From Panicum virgatum (taxonomy: Eukaryota > Streptophyta > Magnoliopsida > Poales > Poaceae), in the NCBI RefSeq assembly GCF_016808335.1, contig NC_053146.1, forward strand, positions 4,007,015 through 4,071,014: a stretch of DNA of 64,000 nucleotides, in the 5' to 3' direction. The position numbers and the translations under genes were made by a program. How positions within the stretch are numbered: the stretch's first letter is position 1; the number at the start of each line of letters is the position of its first letter. Below the pieces are notes generated by a model that saw nothing but the letters and a program-made list of their open reading frames with translations, searched no databases and was not told the DNA's origin. Positions 34,389 through 44,731 of the stretch are shown here, in pieces.

Positions 34389-36798
34389 TCAGTGTCTCAT
34401 CGCCTGAGCATGCCAGCCGCCGGCGTATGGCGGCGCGACGGCGGCGGCCGTCCTCGCCTTGCGCTTCTGCAGGAACCGCTGAAGCGAGCGCTTCATGGAC
34501 AGCTCCGAGGCCGCGTGGTCGATCACCGGCGCGGCGGCCACGGCGGCGGCGAAGCCCTGCCTGGAAGGACCCGCGGCCGGCGACGACGCCACGGCCGAGG
34601 GTCTCACATGACCATCGCGCGGGCATCGCGCCACGGCGCCGCTGCTGCTGCTGCCGCTGCTGTCCTGCAGCTGGCGGTCGCGTTGGTGGCACTGCTGCCG
34701 GTGGGAGTCCGCCGCCGCCGCCATGATCGTCTCCTCTTTCGCCATGGAGATGATCGCCCTCGCCTGCGCCAAATTAAACAGGAAAAATATCAGTAATTAG
34801 CAGTGGTAACTGGTAATAACACGTGATTAACTGCGCATTAGAAAATAGAGATCTGAGATCACTTTATACATGCATGTAACAAACTGGAGTTGATCGAGAC
34901 GTGCGTGCGTGCTGCATGCTGCAGAACGTGCTACGCGATAGCTGACTCGCGATCAGGGTTAACCATTTCGTTTTCGTTGCAAATCCCGGTGATTAGCGGA
35001 AACGAAATTTCGTTCCGAAATTTCGGTAAATTTCGGCGAATTTCGGTGACTTTTGGCCGAAATTTTTTGAAATTTGAATTTTCAAACGAAATTTTTCGAA
35101 AAATACCGAAATTTTTTTTCCCGGTAAGTAGCGAAAACGAAATTTTTCGCCGAATTTCGGCGAAATTTCGCCGAAATTTCAAACCCTGCTCGCGATCGTC
35201 AGAGTCAAAAAGACTCTGCTTTTTTCCCCGCGTTGGTTCTGTGCGAGTTCGCCGTCGTTGGCGTGTTGGTTGCGTGTGTGAAGATGGAGACGGCGACGAA
35301 GACGAAGCCAAATTTTGGGAGGCCAGGTCTAGGCATTTACATGAGTTGTTCATCACAGCACAACGTGCTGAATTGACGTGCGTGTAGGTGAGTAGGTCAA
35401 CTCCGCATCTACCAGCTGACGATGCTTCTTCGCTGTCCCCTCGATCTGGCGCAGCTAGCACGTGCGAATTTCAACCGTAAGGAAGATTCGGGCCCAGCCA
35501 TGACGCAGACCGCCTCGGAGTCACCTTTGTACTATTTCGTTTTAATCGAACTCACACGTGTCCTTCAAACACTGGTTTTGCGAGATCTTTAAGTCGATCA
35601 CCTTTGAACAAGTAGAGTTTTTTTTTAATGTACGTCTGCATTCCAAGCAGTAATCAAGTGCGTGCTTGAAAGCAAATTCCTTTATGCACTTATAGTTTTT
35701 AGATGGGTATAAGAGTACTGGTGGATACAAAATCAAACCAAAGCAGCTGATTAGACTAAGTGCTGAGCAAATATCGGCTTCTAGCAAAACCTAACGAAAC
35801 CAAATAGGACTTGGAATAATAATCTACTTATATGTACAGTATATAGACGAAAAAGAAATTGAAAGGGTGTAATTAAACTCTAATTTCCTGTCAGCACACT
35901 GTACATCATTCATGTACCATATGACCAGGTGTACCAATAATTTGATTCCTGCTAGTTGGCTAGCTCAATTCCACGTCAAAGTGTCGTACCGTCTTTTATT
36001 TTCACGAACTAGCACATGGTCTTTGAATTTGCAAGCCTCCTACATTTTAGTTGCTGAATTTGCCTCTCCTTACTGTCAATAGAGCTCCCTTACGTAGGGG
36101 TGGTAAAGAGCCTTAATTTTTTGCCTAGATAATCTAAAGGTCGGGTCCTAAAAAGATTGAGCTCTAATCTTGTATAATTTTGAGCTAAAAAATTAAGAAC
36201 CAAGCAAAATTGTGAAGAGAGCATTAGGGCTTAAGCCCATTACCTATGTGCATCGCCGGCGATTGTGAAGAGAGCATTATTGCTATAGCCCATTACCTAT
36301 GTGCATCGCCGGCGAGGTGCGCCGGGGCAAAAGGATGGATGAACAACATGGGAGAGAAGATAGAGGCAGGGAGGCTCTCTAACTATAAGTGGTGAATGGA
36401 TATCAGCTTGTGTTGTTTCAACTTCCAAGCATGTGCAAGTTTTTTAGATGGATGCAATGCGTGATGCCTGTATGTGTGGGGATTGAAACACATAGCAGGA
36501 ACAAATCATGCCATGGACCATGGTGATGAATTACCTGGACCTCGGTGACGTCGACGGCGCACACCCGGCCGTCGTAGAAGATGGTCATGTTCCTCCTCCT
36601 CCTCGCCGCCGCCGCCGCCTGATGTTCCTCCGTCGCCGGCGGAGCGCCGCTACTGTCCCCCGTCCTCAGGCGTAGGCTGAGCTCGACGCCGCCGCCGTCG
36701 CCGCTGCTCCCGTCGCTCTCCTCAGCGCCATCTCCTCCCCCGCCGCTAGTACGACGCCACCGCGCCGCCATCACTCCGGCGTCCCTCCTCCCCTCCAT
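34389..36798 (-). CDS. JAZ/TIFY repressor, TIFY5-like
   Basis: Two exons, 36798-36535 and 34763-34389, join to 212 residues. Residues 39-44 contain LSLRL, an EAR (LxLxL) motif that recruits TOPLESS co-repressors directly. MTIFYDGRVCAVDVTEVQ at 71-88 is the start of the ZIM/TIFY domain, which continues across the intron as ARAIISMAKEE. The C-terminal Jas motif reads SMKRSLQRFLQKRKAR. JAZ proteins repress MYC2-type transcription factors in the nucleus until degraded through COI1 with JA-Ile. An N-terminal EAR motif and the lack of a clear LPIAR segment ahead of the Jas helix match the TIFY5/JAZ7-8 type, which can be hormone-resistant. The intron (1771 bp) holds a hAT MITE and a 53-bp duplication. 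I recall rice TIFY5 near GLO on chromosome 7. Confidence 0.9.
34954..35188. mobile_element. hAT MITE in the JAZ intron, 235 bp
   Basis: Ends CAGGGTTAACCATTTCG and, inverted, CAGGGTTTGAAATTTCG. Exact 8-bp target duplication CTCGCGAT at 34946-34953 and 35189-35196. The interior is almost entirely variants of CGAAATTTCGG in both orientations. Confidence 0.92.
36211..36316. repeat. tandem duplication, 2 x 53 bp, in the JAZ intron
   Basis: Two units starting TGTGAAGAGAGCATTA and ending in GCATCGCCGGCGA; they differ mainly in the middle, where the first has GGGCTTAAGCCC. Confidence 0.8.
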
Positions 36799-37724
36799 TA
36801 ATTACTAGCTGCCTACCTAGCAGACCGTCGCTCTCGACTCGATCCGCCGCCGCTTCTCCTCAACTCGTCTTCTTCCTCCTCCTCTGGCCGTGGCGGCCTG
36901 GCCTGCGTTTCTATATGTACCCCCCCTCCCCGTCGACCTCGCCTCCAGCAAAAATGTGTGCGCGCGGCGGCGTGGTCAGGCTGGTCTCTCTCACCGGCCG
37001 CGCACGTGGAGAATGCGCGCGGCGCGAGTCGTGGGAGGGCGCGCGCGGTGGTGGAGAAAGAAGAGAGAAGCTAGCGGCGGATCGGAGGCGGTGGCTGCTC
37101 GATCTGGCTGGCCGACTAGGACGTTGTGGGGTGCGGCGCCTTTTGGTCCTTCCATTTCAACGTGCTTTGCCCGTTTCAACGTGCTTCCAACTGCTGGTTT
37201 TGCTTGCAGCCTCGCACCATTGGTCTAAACCACACACACTAATCAAAATCAAAGACTTGACCATACCTACTAATATGATCAAACTAAAACGTGCTCGTCT
37301 CTCTTGGATCCCTCTCACTTTGTTCTTCGCTGTCGGCATGCATAAGCATGTGTTTTTGCCACCTTTTCCAGTGGAGACGACTAGAGTGTTGTGGCGTGTT
37401 GCTCTGTATGCTGGGTTTAGCACAAATTAAAGCAGCTTCCCACGTGTCAGGGGCTGAGCGGCTGGCTGGCCCTATTTTTTCAAGGGAAGTGACAGGCAGG
37501 CAGGCTGGCTGGTTGGTTTGTACTACTCTGTGTCTCTGTATTAGTCACGTGCTTATATTCTTAAAAAAAGGTTCATGAGGATACTTTATTTCTCGATACT
37601 AATTAATTAATCAATTTCCACCGCCAATAATCACGTTTAGACGGTGAGCGGGGTCCCATTTTCATTCACAGGACTCTCTATTAATTATATTTGATTTCTA
37701 GTAGCAAAATTTGGTCCCTTCAAT
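36799..37724 (-). promoter_or_regulatory. JAZ gene promoter region with three G-boxes
   Basis: CACGTG occurs at 37003-37008, 37441-37446 and 37546-37551, upstream of the JAZ start. G-boxes are the binding sites of MYC2-type bHLH factors, which commonly activate JAZ genes in a feedback loop. No other gene is supported in this stretch. The CACTA element begins at its far edge. Confidence 0.5.
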
Positions 37725-37746
37725 CACTGTTGGAGAAAGGCACATT

Positions 37747-37960
37747 AGTGCCGGTCACAGGACGGCTTAGTGCCGGTCCCTGTGGCCGGCACTAAATGGC
37801 CGGCACTAACGTGACAGACGTTAGTGCCGGCTACTCTGACCGGCACTAACGTGCGTATGTTAGTGCCGGTCCGTAATACCAGCCGGCACTAACGTGCCCG
37901 CCCCCGCCCGAGTTCTGACAGCAAGGTTAGTGCCGGCTGATATAACTAGCCGGCACTAAA
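37747..37960. repeat. left subterminal repeat array of the CACTA element
   Basis: About ten copies of TTAGTGCCGG or its inverse CCGGCACTAA, many as inverted pairs. Such arrays bind the element's own regulatory transposase. Confidence 0.9.
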
Positions 37961-38166
37961 TGTTTTTTCTTCTTTATGTTTCTTTTCTTTTCGTTTTTAT
38001 ACGTATGGCTATGCGTATTTCTAGCGTATGTGACTACATAGTCGTACTCTTTGCATTGCACAGTATTATTAGAACAGCATATTACACTAACATTATATAT
38101 TTATATATATATATTATATGTCATGTATGGAACACTTAGGAGTTCAAAAGTACATGAGATATTACA

Positions 38167-41100
38167 TCAACTATAATAACGTATCAGCTTCCTCGTCGTC
38201 GGATCTTCTTGGGCGACGCTTAGACGGAGATCGCCATGAAATTCGCCCTTAGGATTTATGACTTCATCGAGTAGAAATCCGCATATAGCTTCTTGAATTG
38301 CCCTGATCCGAGCGATTTCAATGAGTTCTTCTTTCATCCGCCAACGCTGTCACATTTTTCGATAAAAACATGAGAATAAAAAATAATGAAATAAAATAAT
38401 GAGTAGATGTGATTGTGCTCACGTACATTGAATGCATCCACTGTCATTTGCCCTTTTTCACTTGCAAAAGAGTTGATCCACTCGCATACGTAGTATCCAC
38501 ATAAGTTGTTTCCTTGGCCCTGTCTCCAACACTATGGACAAATGTGGGTTACGATATAGAATTTTTTTGATGTTTATTGCGAATGACATTAGTAGCGAGA
38601 GTATATTCATACCGGAAAATCAGTCACCCAATGAAGAGGCTCGATTTCACCTATGGGCAAGCCTATGTGTTTGTGGAGGTGGCGACTCCATGCAGTATTT
38701 ACCACCTCGATGATATCTTGGTACTTTGATTTATCTTGCCTTAACGAGTCGTACACCAAGACCTTGTGCTCCTCAATCCGAATACAAAGCAATATCCAAT
38801 GAAAGCTGTGCATATACATACGCATAACCAATTAATGTTGATTATAATAGTTATTAAATGGTATTATTAATACGAAGGGATTGAAAAAAAAGTCTAACAA
38901 AGAACGACTCACTGATGGTTGTATGGCAAGAGAATGAAGGGACACATGCTATTTTTACGCAACCCCCTGTATATAACATTGACTATGTCTCCAGGATTTA
39001 GCGCTAGCGATTTCTCGTGTATAATATCGGGGTCGAAGAACCCGACGTTATGAAAGTTCTTCTTTCGGCAAATTTGAATTTTTGACCTACGGGACACAAG
39101 AAAAACGGGGATCAATCAACACTCAAGGCTAAAATAATGAAATGAGAGACAATACTTACATGCACCATACACTGACGAGTGACTTGTGAAGGGCATCTTG
39201 ATGGTATAAATCGTAGAGTGATGCAAACTCGATATATACATCATCTGCCCCCCGCCAGAAATGCTCATCTTTAATCCGAGCTGGGAACATCTCTAATTTA
39301 CTAGCTTTAGATTGCACGGCATACCATTTGTGTAACTCGGCCATTCTCGTTGGTAGGAATGGTAGCAACTCTGGCCATATCAAAGGTTCACCAAGTACAA
39401 ACTTTTTCCTGCCGCGGGCATTCTGTAGGGCCTCCCCAAGCAATTGAGCCCTTGTTAGATCAGTTTGCAATATCATCCCAGCCATGGTCAACGGATCTCT
39501 TGATTCATCGGGACAGTCTTCATGCGACACTATCAACGGAGGGATCGATTGTTTGGACTGCTCTCCGAGCTGGGGAACGGTCTTTGCATTAATCAGGCGA
39601 TTCTTGGGGTTGCTGTAGCACTTTCTGATCTGCCGATCATAATCCGACTCTCTTTCTTTCTCCTTGGTGGGATCTTTAATGAAGTGTTTCACAAAGTGTG
39701 CCTTTGCAACCGGATCTATTTCTGGCTTCTTGTTCGCAGCCTCCCTCAGTAGCTTGCGCTTCAGCAAGAAGGTTTGAAACGATTCTTCTGCCTCTTCCTC
39801 TTCTGGCGCCTTCTTTTTCTTCTTTCTTTGCTGCTTATGAGATGGCTGGACCGAAGGGGACGTGTATGACTTCTGTCGCTGACTCTGATTCTGTTGTGCG
39901 GCTGGTGATGATGCCAGAATTGGCTCGCTTTGTGCGGCTGGTGATGGCGGATCCATGCTGGGGTCCCGTGCAGGCGGTGGAGAAGGTGGGCCAACACTAA
40001 GATTCCTATCAGCTGGCGTTGGTGATCTTTGCCTTGAGCACCGAGCGGAATCTGTGTCTGCTTGCACCAATCTTATGTCGCGCTTTGGCCACGCGATCCA
40101 TGTGTGTACGGCATGTTGTAGTTCTGTTTCTTCAGGACTTATAGGGATCGGGAGGTCCATGTCTTCCCAGCGTTCTTCAGTAATTCGGTCAACAAAGACT
40201 CTGGCGAATCCTTCAGGAATCGGCTGGCAATGTATTGTCCCGCCCTGTTCTTGGACTTCCGCATAACCCTCAGCACAAACTTTAAGCTTTTTCCCATAAA
40301 GAACCAGAAGCTCACATTGGGTCCTAACGGTGATGTCGTCAATGGGGTCCCTCGGCCTGTCGGCACCCAAATTAGGGTGCTCCGTGGAAGCAACACTGCT
40401 ACGACGCTGAGAAGAGGGGCTGATCTCCACATTGGCAGCTGGTTGGTCCGAGCGTTGCCCAACTGCTGCCTCAAGTGACATTATCCGGTTTTCTAGGCTA
40501 TGAATCTTCTCAGCCACTACTGCCTTGCTTCTGCATCGGCTTCGGTAGGTTTCGAGATCTCCGGAAAAGCCATATTTCCATGGAACTACGCCCACACCTC
40601 GGGTCCGTCCAGTGTGTTCCGCATTCCCAAGAGCGTAAGTCAGCTCATCATTCTCTCTGTTGGGCTGGAAGGTTCCTTCTTCGGTACGCCTCATTGCGTC
40701 CTCGAGTCTTTGGGCAGCCTCTCTTAGTACGTCGCTAGTCACAAATATTCCAGTGTCGGGGTCTAGTGTGTCTCCATGAGCATAGAAGTAATACCTTGCT
40801 CGTTTGGGCCAACTCAAGGTTTGCGGTACGATTCCTTTTACAATTAAATTATTTTTCATCTTTTCCCATTTCGGAATGGCAACCTTATAACCTCCGGGCC
40901 CAAGTCTATGGAAGTTTTTCTTTTTGCTAGCATTCATTTTGCCTTGAATCGAGGCTGCCATGCTGTCAGCACTGTGCTTGTAATTCACGAATTCATTCCA
41001 CCACTCTCGTTGCTTCTTCCAGACTTTATCAAAATCTGGAGTGAGGCCCTTGTTGACAAAGTTTGCCACCAATTTTTTCTTGAATGAGGCGAACTGAATT

Positions 41101-41937
41101 GCCATCTTCTTAAATGCCCATCCCTTTATTTTGTCAGCTTTGCCTGGGGGAAAGTTGAAGTGCAACGACACCTCTTTCCATAACAAATCTTTCTCTGAAT
41201 CTGGCACGATATCTTCAGGTCGATCAGAGACTTTATTTCTCTTCCAAAGCTTATACTTTATGGGGACGGATTCCCTAACAAGATATCCCAATTGATTTAC
41301 AAATGTTGTCTTAATTTGACCAGGAGCTAGTGGCTCGCCGGTTGCTTCGTTGATCTCCGTGATGGTTGTACATCCTACCATCTTCCTCTTGGAGCCACGT
41401 TTCCGTTTAGGCTTCGTCGATCCTGATGCCTGAAAGAATCGCAAATTTATCAAGCGGGTTGCTAGCAACTAGTGGACGTCGCGGCAGGTATGCGTAACCT
41501 TCATAACCCGCAAGCAAGGGTTTCAGATCGAAAATTATCATGATATTAGGTAACTTATTGACTGAAACATTCATAAGAATTTTTAGCTGGAGCACGACTC
41601 CTTACACAAGGACTGAAATCATCAACAAAGCTAGCAACATAACACAAATAGTTCGCAGCTGGGCCGCATGTGTCACAAACAATATCTTGCTCCTAACATA
41701 TATATTGACAAAACATTTATCCTGATGCCTGAAAGAATCACTAAACTTTTATACCTCGGCTTCCTCGACATTTCCTTCTTCCTCCCCACTAATATCTTGC
41801 TCCTCGTCGCCATGATAATGCAAGTTTAAAAATTGGCTGCCATCGTTCTCGTCCTCATCAAACTCTGGAGCTATGTGCCCAGAACTACCACGAATGAGCT
41901 CGTGCATTAACTCGTCTTGGTTGTCCGTAGGATCCAT
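38167..41937 (-). CDS. CACTA second protein: Ptta/En/Spm-type transposase region fused to a Ulp1-like C48 protease domain
   Basis: I could splice six exons in frame: 41937-41755, 41429-39160, 39086-38913, 38805-38613, 38531-38427 and 38346-38167, giving 1034 residues ending at TGA. The acidic N-terminus (MDPTDNQDELMHELI) is followed by a basic stretch (KPKRKRGSKRK) and a plant transposase (Ptta/En/Spm) region with KTTFVNQLGYL and WWNEFVNYKH, then a Pro/Ser-rich linker and KKKKK. The C-terminal 180 residues form a Ulp1/SENP-type cysteine protease: His in FHWILLCI, Asp in VYDSL, Gln in RQGQG and Cys in NLCGYYVC. The upstream exon 43815-43447 is in frame through an acceptor at 41946 and could add 126 residues rich in Pro, Ala and Arg; I treat it as probable leader. 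Likely roles are terminal-repeat binding and protein processing or deSUMOylation; the latter is inferred only from the fold. Confidence 0.85.
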
Positions 41938-43815
41938 TTCCACTACCTGAAACAATAAAAAAACAAAGAGAGTGCATGAGCCCAGTTGCTAAGGCCTTTA
42001 GATTATTTTGTATGCAATAGCAACATCCAGATTGTGAAATACTAAATGAGATAAGCATATATACTGTGATAATGCCGCAAGATAAAGAAAAGCTCCATTG
42101 GAGTGCATGACCAAGCAGCATGGGAGAAATTGGCAGTAGATAGGTTGCATAGCATGGGTATCCTAACATTGCTATTTCTATTCCGAGAGACAAAATGCAT
42201 ATGTTCTTCTTGCTAATAAATTATTCCGAGAGACAAAATGCATATGTTCTTCTGATCTGTACATCGAACTGAAGAAACATTAGGGGTGGTTCCCCTGTTT
42301 GCCTCACAACATTCTCTATCAGGTTAAAAAACTAAAGCACTGAATCCAGTTATCAGTAACTTCACATTTCTTAAATCTACAATGTGATTGAAATATAGCA
42401 GCATATTTTTTTAAAAATACTGAAAAATTCATTTGGATTTAGCGACTGTTAAGTATAACAAGATCTTTCTAGAAAAAAGGAACATCATCATAAGTGACAA
42501 AATCTAATTATTTGAGACTGTCATATATAGTAGCAATCATGTTTCATTATGAAGGTCATAGATATACACTTATGCTAGCATAACCTGTTCCTGCTTCAAA
42601 ATTATGCTCCAGAGACTTGGCACAGTACTCGTACTTAAGTACTCATACTTAACGACTACAAAACCATCTGATATTTTTACAGAAGAAACATAGAATAGAA
42701 AACCATTGTATTGGTACTATCAAATATAAGGCTTGTATGATCTAATAATCAAGGTAAGGGGTAATTCATTCAAAGATTCAGTCAGCATTCATATATGCAA
42801 TTCGCAATATACTTTGCAGTTGCACAATTTGCACACTCGAGGCATTTAACTTTTGAACATCACGAAGCTATTGCTTAAAAAGTATCCAAAATGTCAAAAA
42901 AAAAAAACAGGACCTTAGGGGATTTCTCCTTGTGTAAGTTTTTTTTTCACGAAGGGGCATGAGATTGGACCTATTTCATTTATAAAGAAGGGAGATTACA
43001 ACATGACTAGCCGGTTAAAGAGCAAGTAAACAATTACTTGTGTAAGTTATTGACATGGATCACCAGTAGGATACTTAGTCAATCAGTTCAACTTGTCCAA
43101 CAGCGTGTATGAACTTTGCCAATATTGTAGGACTTCGAATTGTCGATGCAGCTAATAGCAATAGACAGGCCGCTCGTTAAGCCGAAACGTCATATAGCAG
43201 TACTATGGTAGCTAGAAAACTTTAATAGCCTAGTTTATCTCAGATGTGTTAGCCAAAATATTAACATAGGAATCCAGCTAGCGACCTCATGCAAGAAATT
43301 GCTTATATGCCTTGCCCTGAAGAAAGACATGGTGCTTTTCTAGCTTCTGATCATACTTGTGCATAATGTATTTGCCCCAGCTAGCGACCTCATGCAAGAA
43401 ATTGCTTATAATGATCTTTCACAGAAAAGGAGATAGAACACATTACCTCGGTGGAAGTAGGGGCGGCGTGGTCGGGGCCGGGGCGGCGTGGGGGCAGCCG
43501 GGCGGCCGCGATGGCGCTGATGAGTCGACGGGCGGCTCCACGGACCGGGCAAGGACGCCGAGGTGCGCGGCGGCGCGGGCCGGGCGAGGACGCCGAGGTA
43601 CGCGGCGGCGCGGGCCGGGCCGGCGAGGACGAGACGACGAGGCGTGGGGGCGGCCGGCCTAGGGACGACGAGGAGGGACGGCGGGCTGGGGAGGACCTCG
43701 AGGGCGGCCACGGTCGAGCGCCGGCCGGGGACCCACGCACGGCCGGGGAAGAACGCGGCGGCGCACGCGGGCGAGCGAGCCAGGGGCGGCAAGAAGAAGT
43801 CGGGGCGGCGGGCAA
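41938..43815 (-). other. 5' leader exon and first intron of the CACTA second gene
   Basis: A GC-rich exon (about 43860-43447, donor CCGAG|GTAATG) and an AT-rich intron to the acceptor at 41947. The intron holds two pairs of direct repeats: about 31 bp at roughly 42180 and 42223, and 31 bp at roughly 43279 and 43380 (GCGACCTCATGCAAGAAATT in both). No separate gene is supported. Confidence 0.6.
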
Positions 43816-43865
43816 CGTCGATCGGAATTGGGCGGCGAAGGGAGTAATTTGTTGGGGGTGGCTCG

Positions 43866-44151
43866 GTTAGTGCCGGCTGGTATTACCAGCCGGCACTAAC
43901 GTGCCCCCGTGACGTCAGATGGGACACATTAGTGCCGGCTGGTAGGTTAGTGACGTCACGGGGGCTCGGTTAGTGCCGGCTGGTATTACCAGCCGGCACT
44001 AACGTGGCTCTGTTAGTGCCGGCTGGTATTACCAGCCGGCACTAACGTGCCCCCGTGACGTCAGATGGGACACATTAGTGCCGGCTGGTAGGTCTAGCCG
44101 GCACTAACGTTCTCACATTAGTGCCGGCTAGAACTACTAGCCGGCACTAAC
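43866..44151. repeat. internal palindromic repeat array of the CACTA element
   Basis: Eleven copies of TTAGTGCCGG/CCGGCACTAA arranged mainly as hairpins. 43866-43900 is a perfect 17-bp palindrome GTTAGTGCCGGCTGGTA with a single-base loop, and it recurs twice more. A block of about 85 bp is duplicated with a spacing of about 141-143 bp. TGACGTCA-type motifs lie between units. It sits immediately upstream of the second gene's leader. Confidence 0.92.
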
Positions 44152-44731
44152 GTGTCCCATCTGGCGGGAATTGTAAATTCGCCACGCCGGTTACCATTTA
44201 CAATGAATTTTTAATATTCATAAATTTATTCATAATAGGCTTAATAATTAAAATAATAAAACAAAAATTTATATCTTAAGTTTTTTAGCTACACAATAAT
44301 TATAGTAATTATATCTACAAAATAACAATAGCAATTGAAGTAAATTAACAAATATGCTACTATTATCAATTATGTGTAGCTTATAGGGTTTATATGTTAG
44401 TATACTTCTATTATTTGTAATAAATCGAAAAAATTTCAGATTGATCCATGCAAAAATATTCAAAAGTCTTTTCAGTAATAGCCAATACAATGATGTAATC
44501 AATTCGCAAATTACTTGATTATTTGTTTGTAATTTAATGTTTCAACACTCCTAGTAATGCAAAATTAGTGAAAGTAAATAATAGTTATACCATGCAAAAA
44601 TATAATATTATTTGAAGATGATATTGTGTCCTAATTGGATGAATAGTATCGAGAATTGAGACAAATACGGCGCGGTGCGTTACATTACATCACTAAATGA
44701 GAAAATATAATATATAATTTATATAAAAGTA

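Noticed and set aside
34890..35461. ORFs of 165 and 176 residues in the JAZ intron
   Set aside because: They traverse the CGAAATTTCGG-rich hAT MITE and its flanks; both strands are open because the repeat lacks stops.
43390..43870. Plus-strand ORFs of 94-139 residues
   Set aside because: Opposite strand of the GC-rich CACTA leader exon; no motif.
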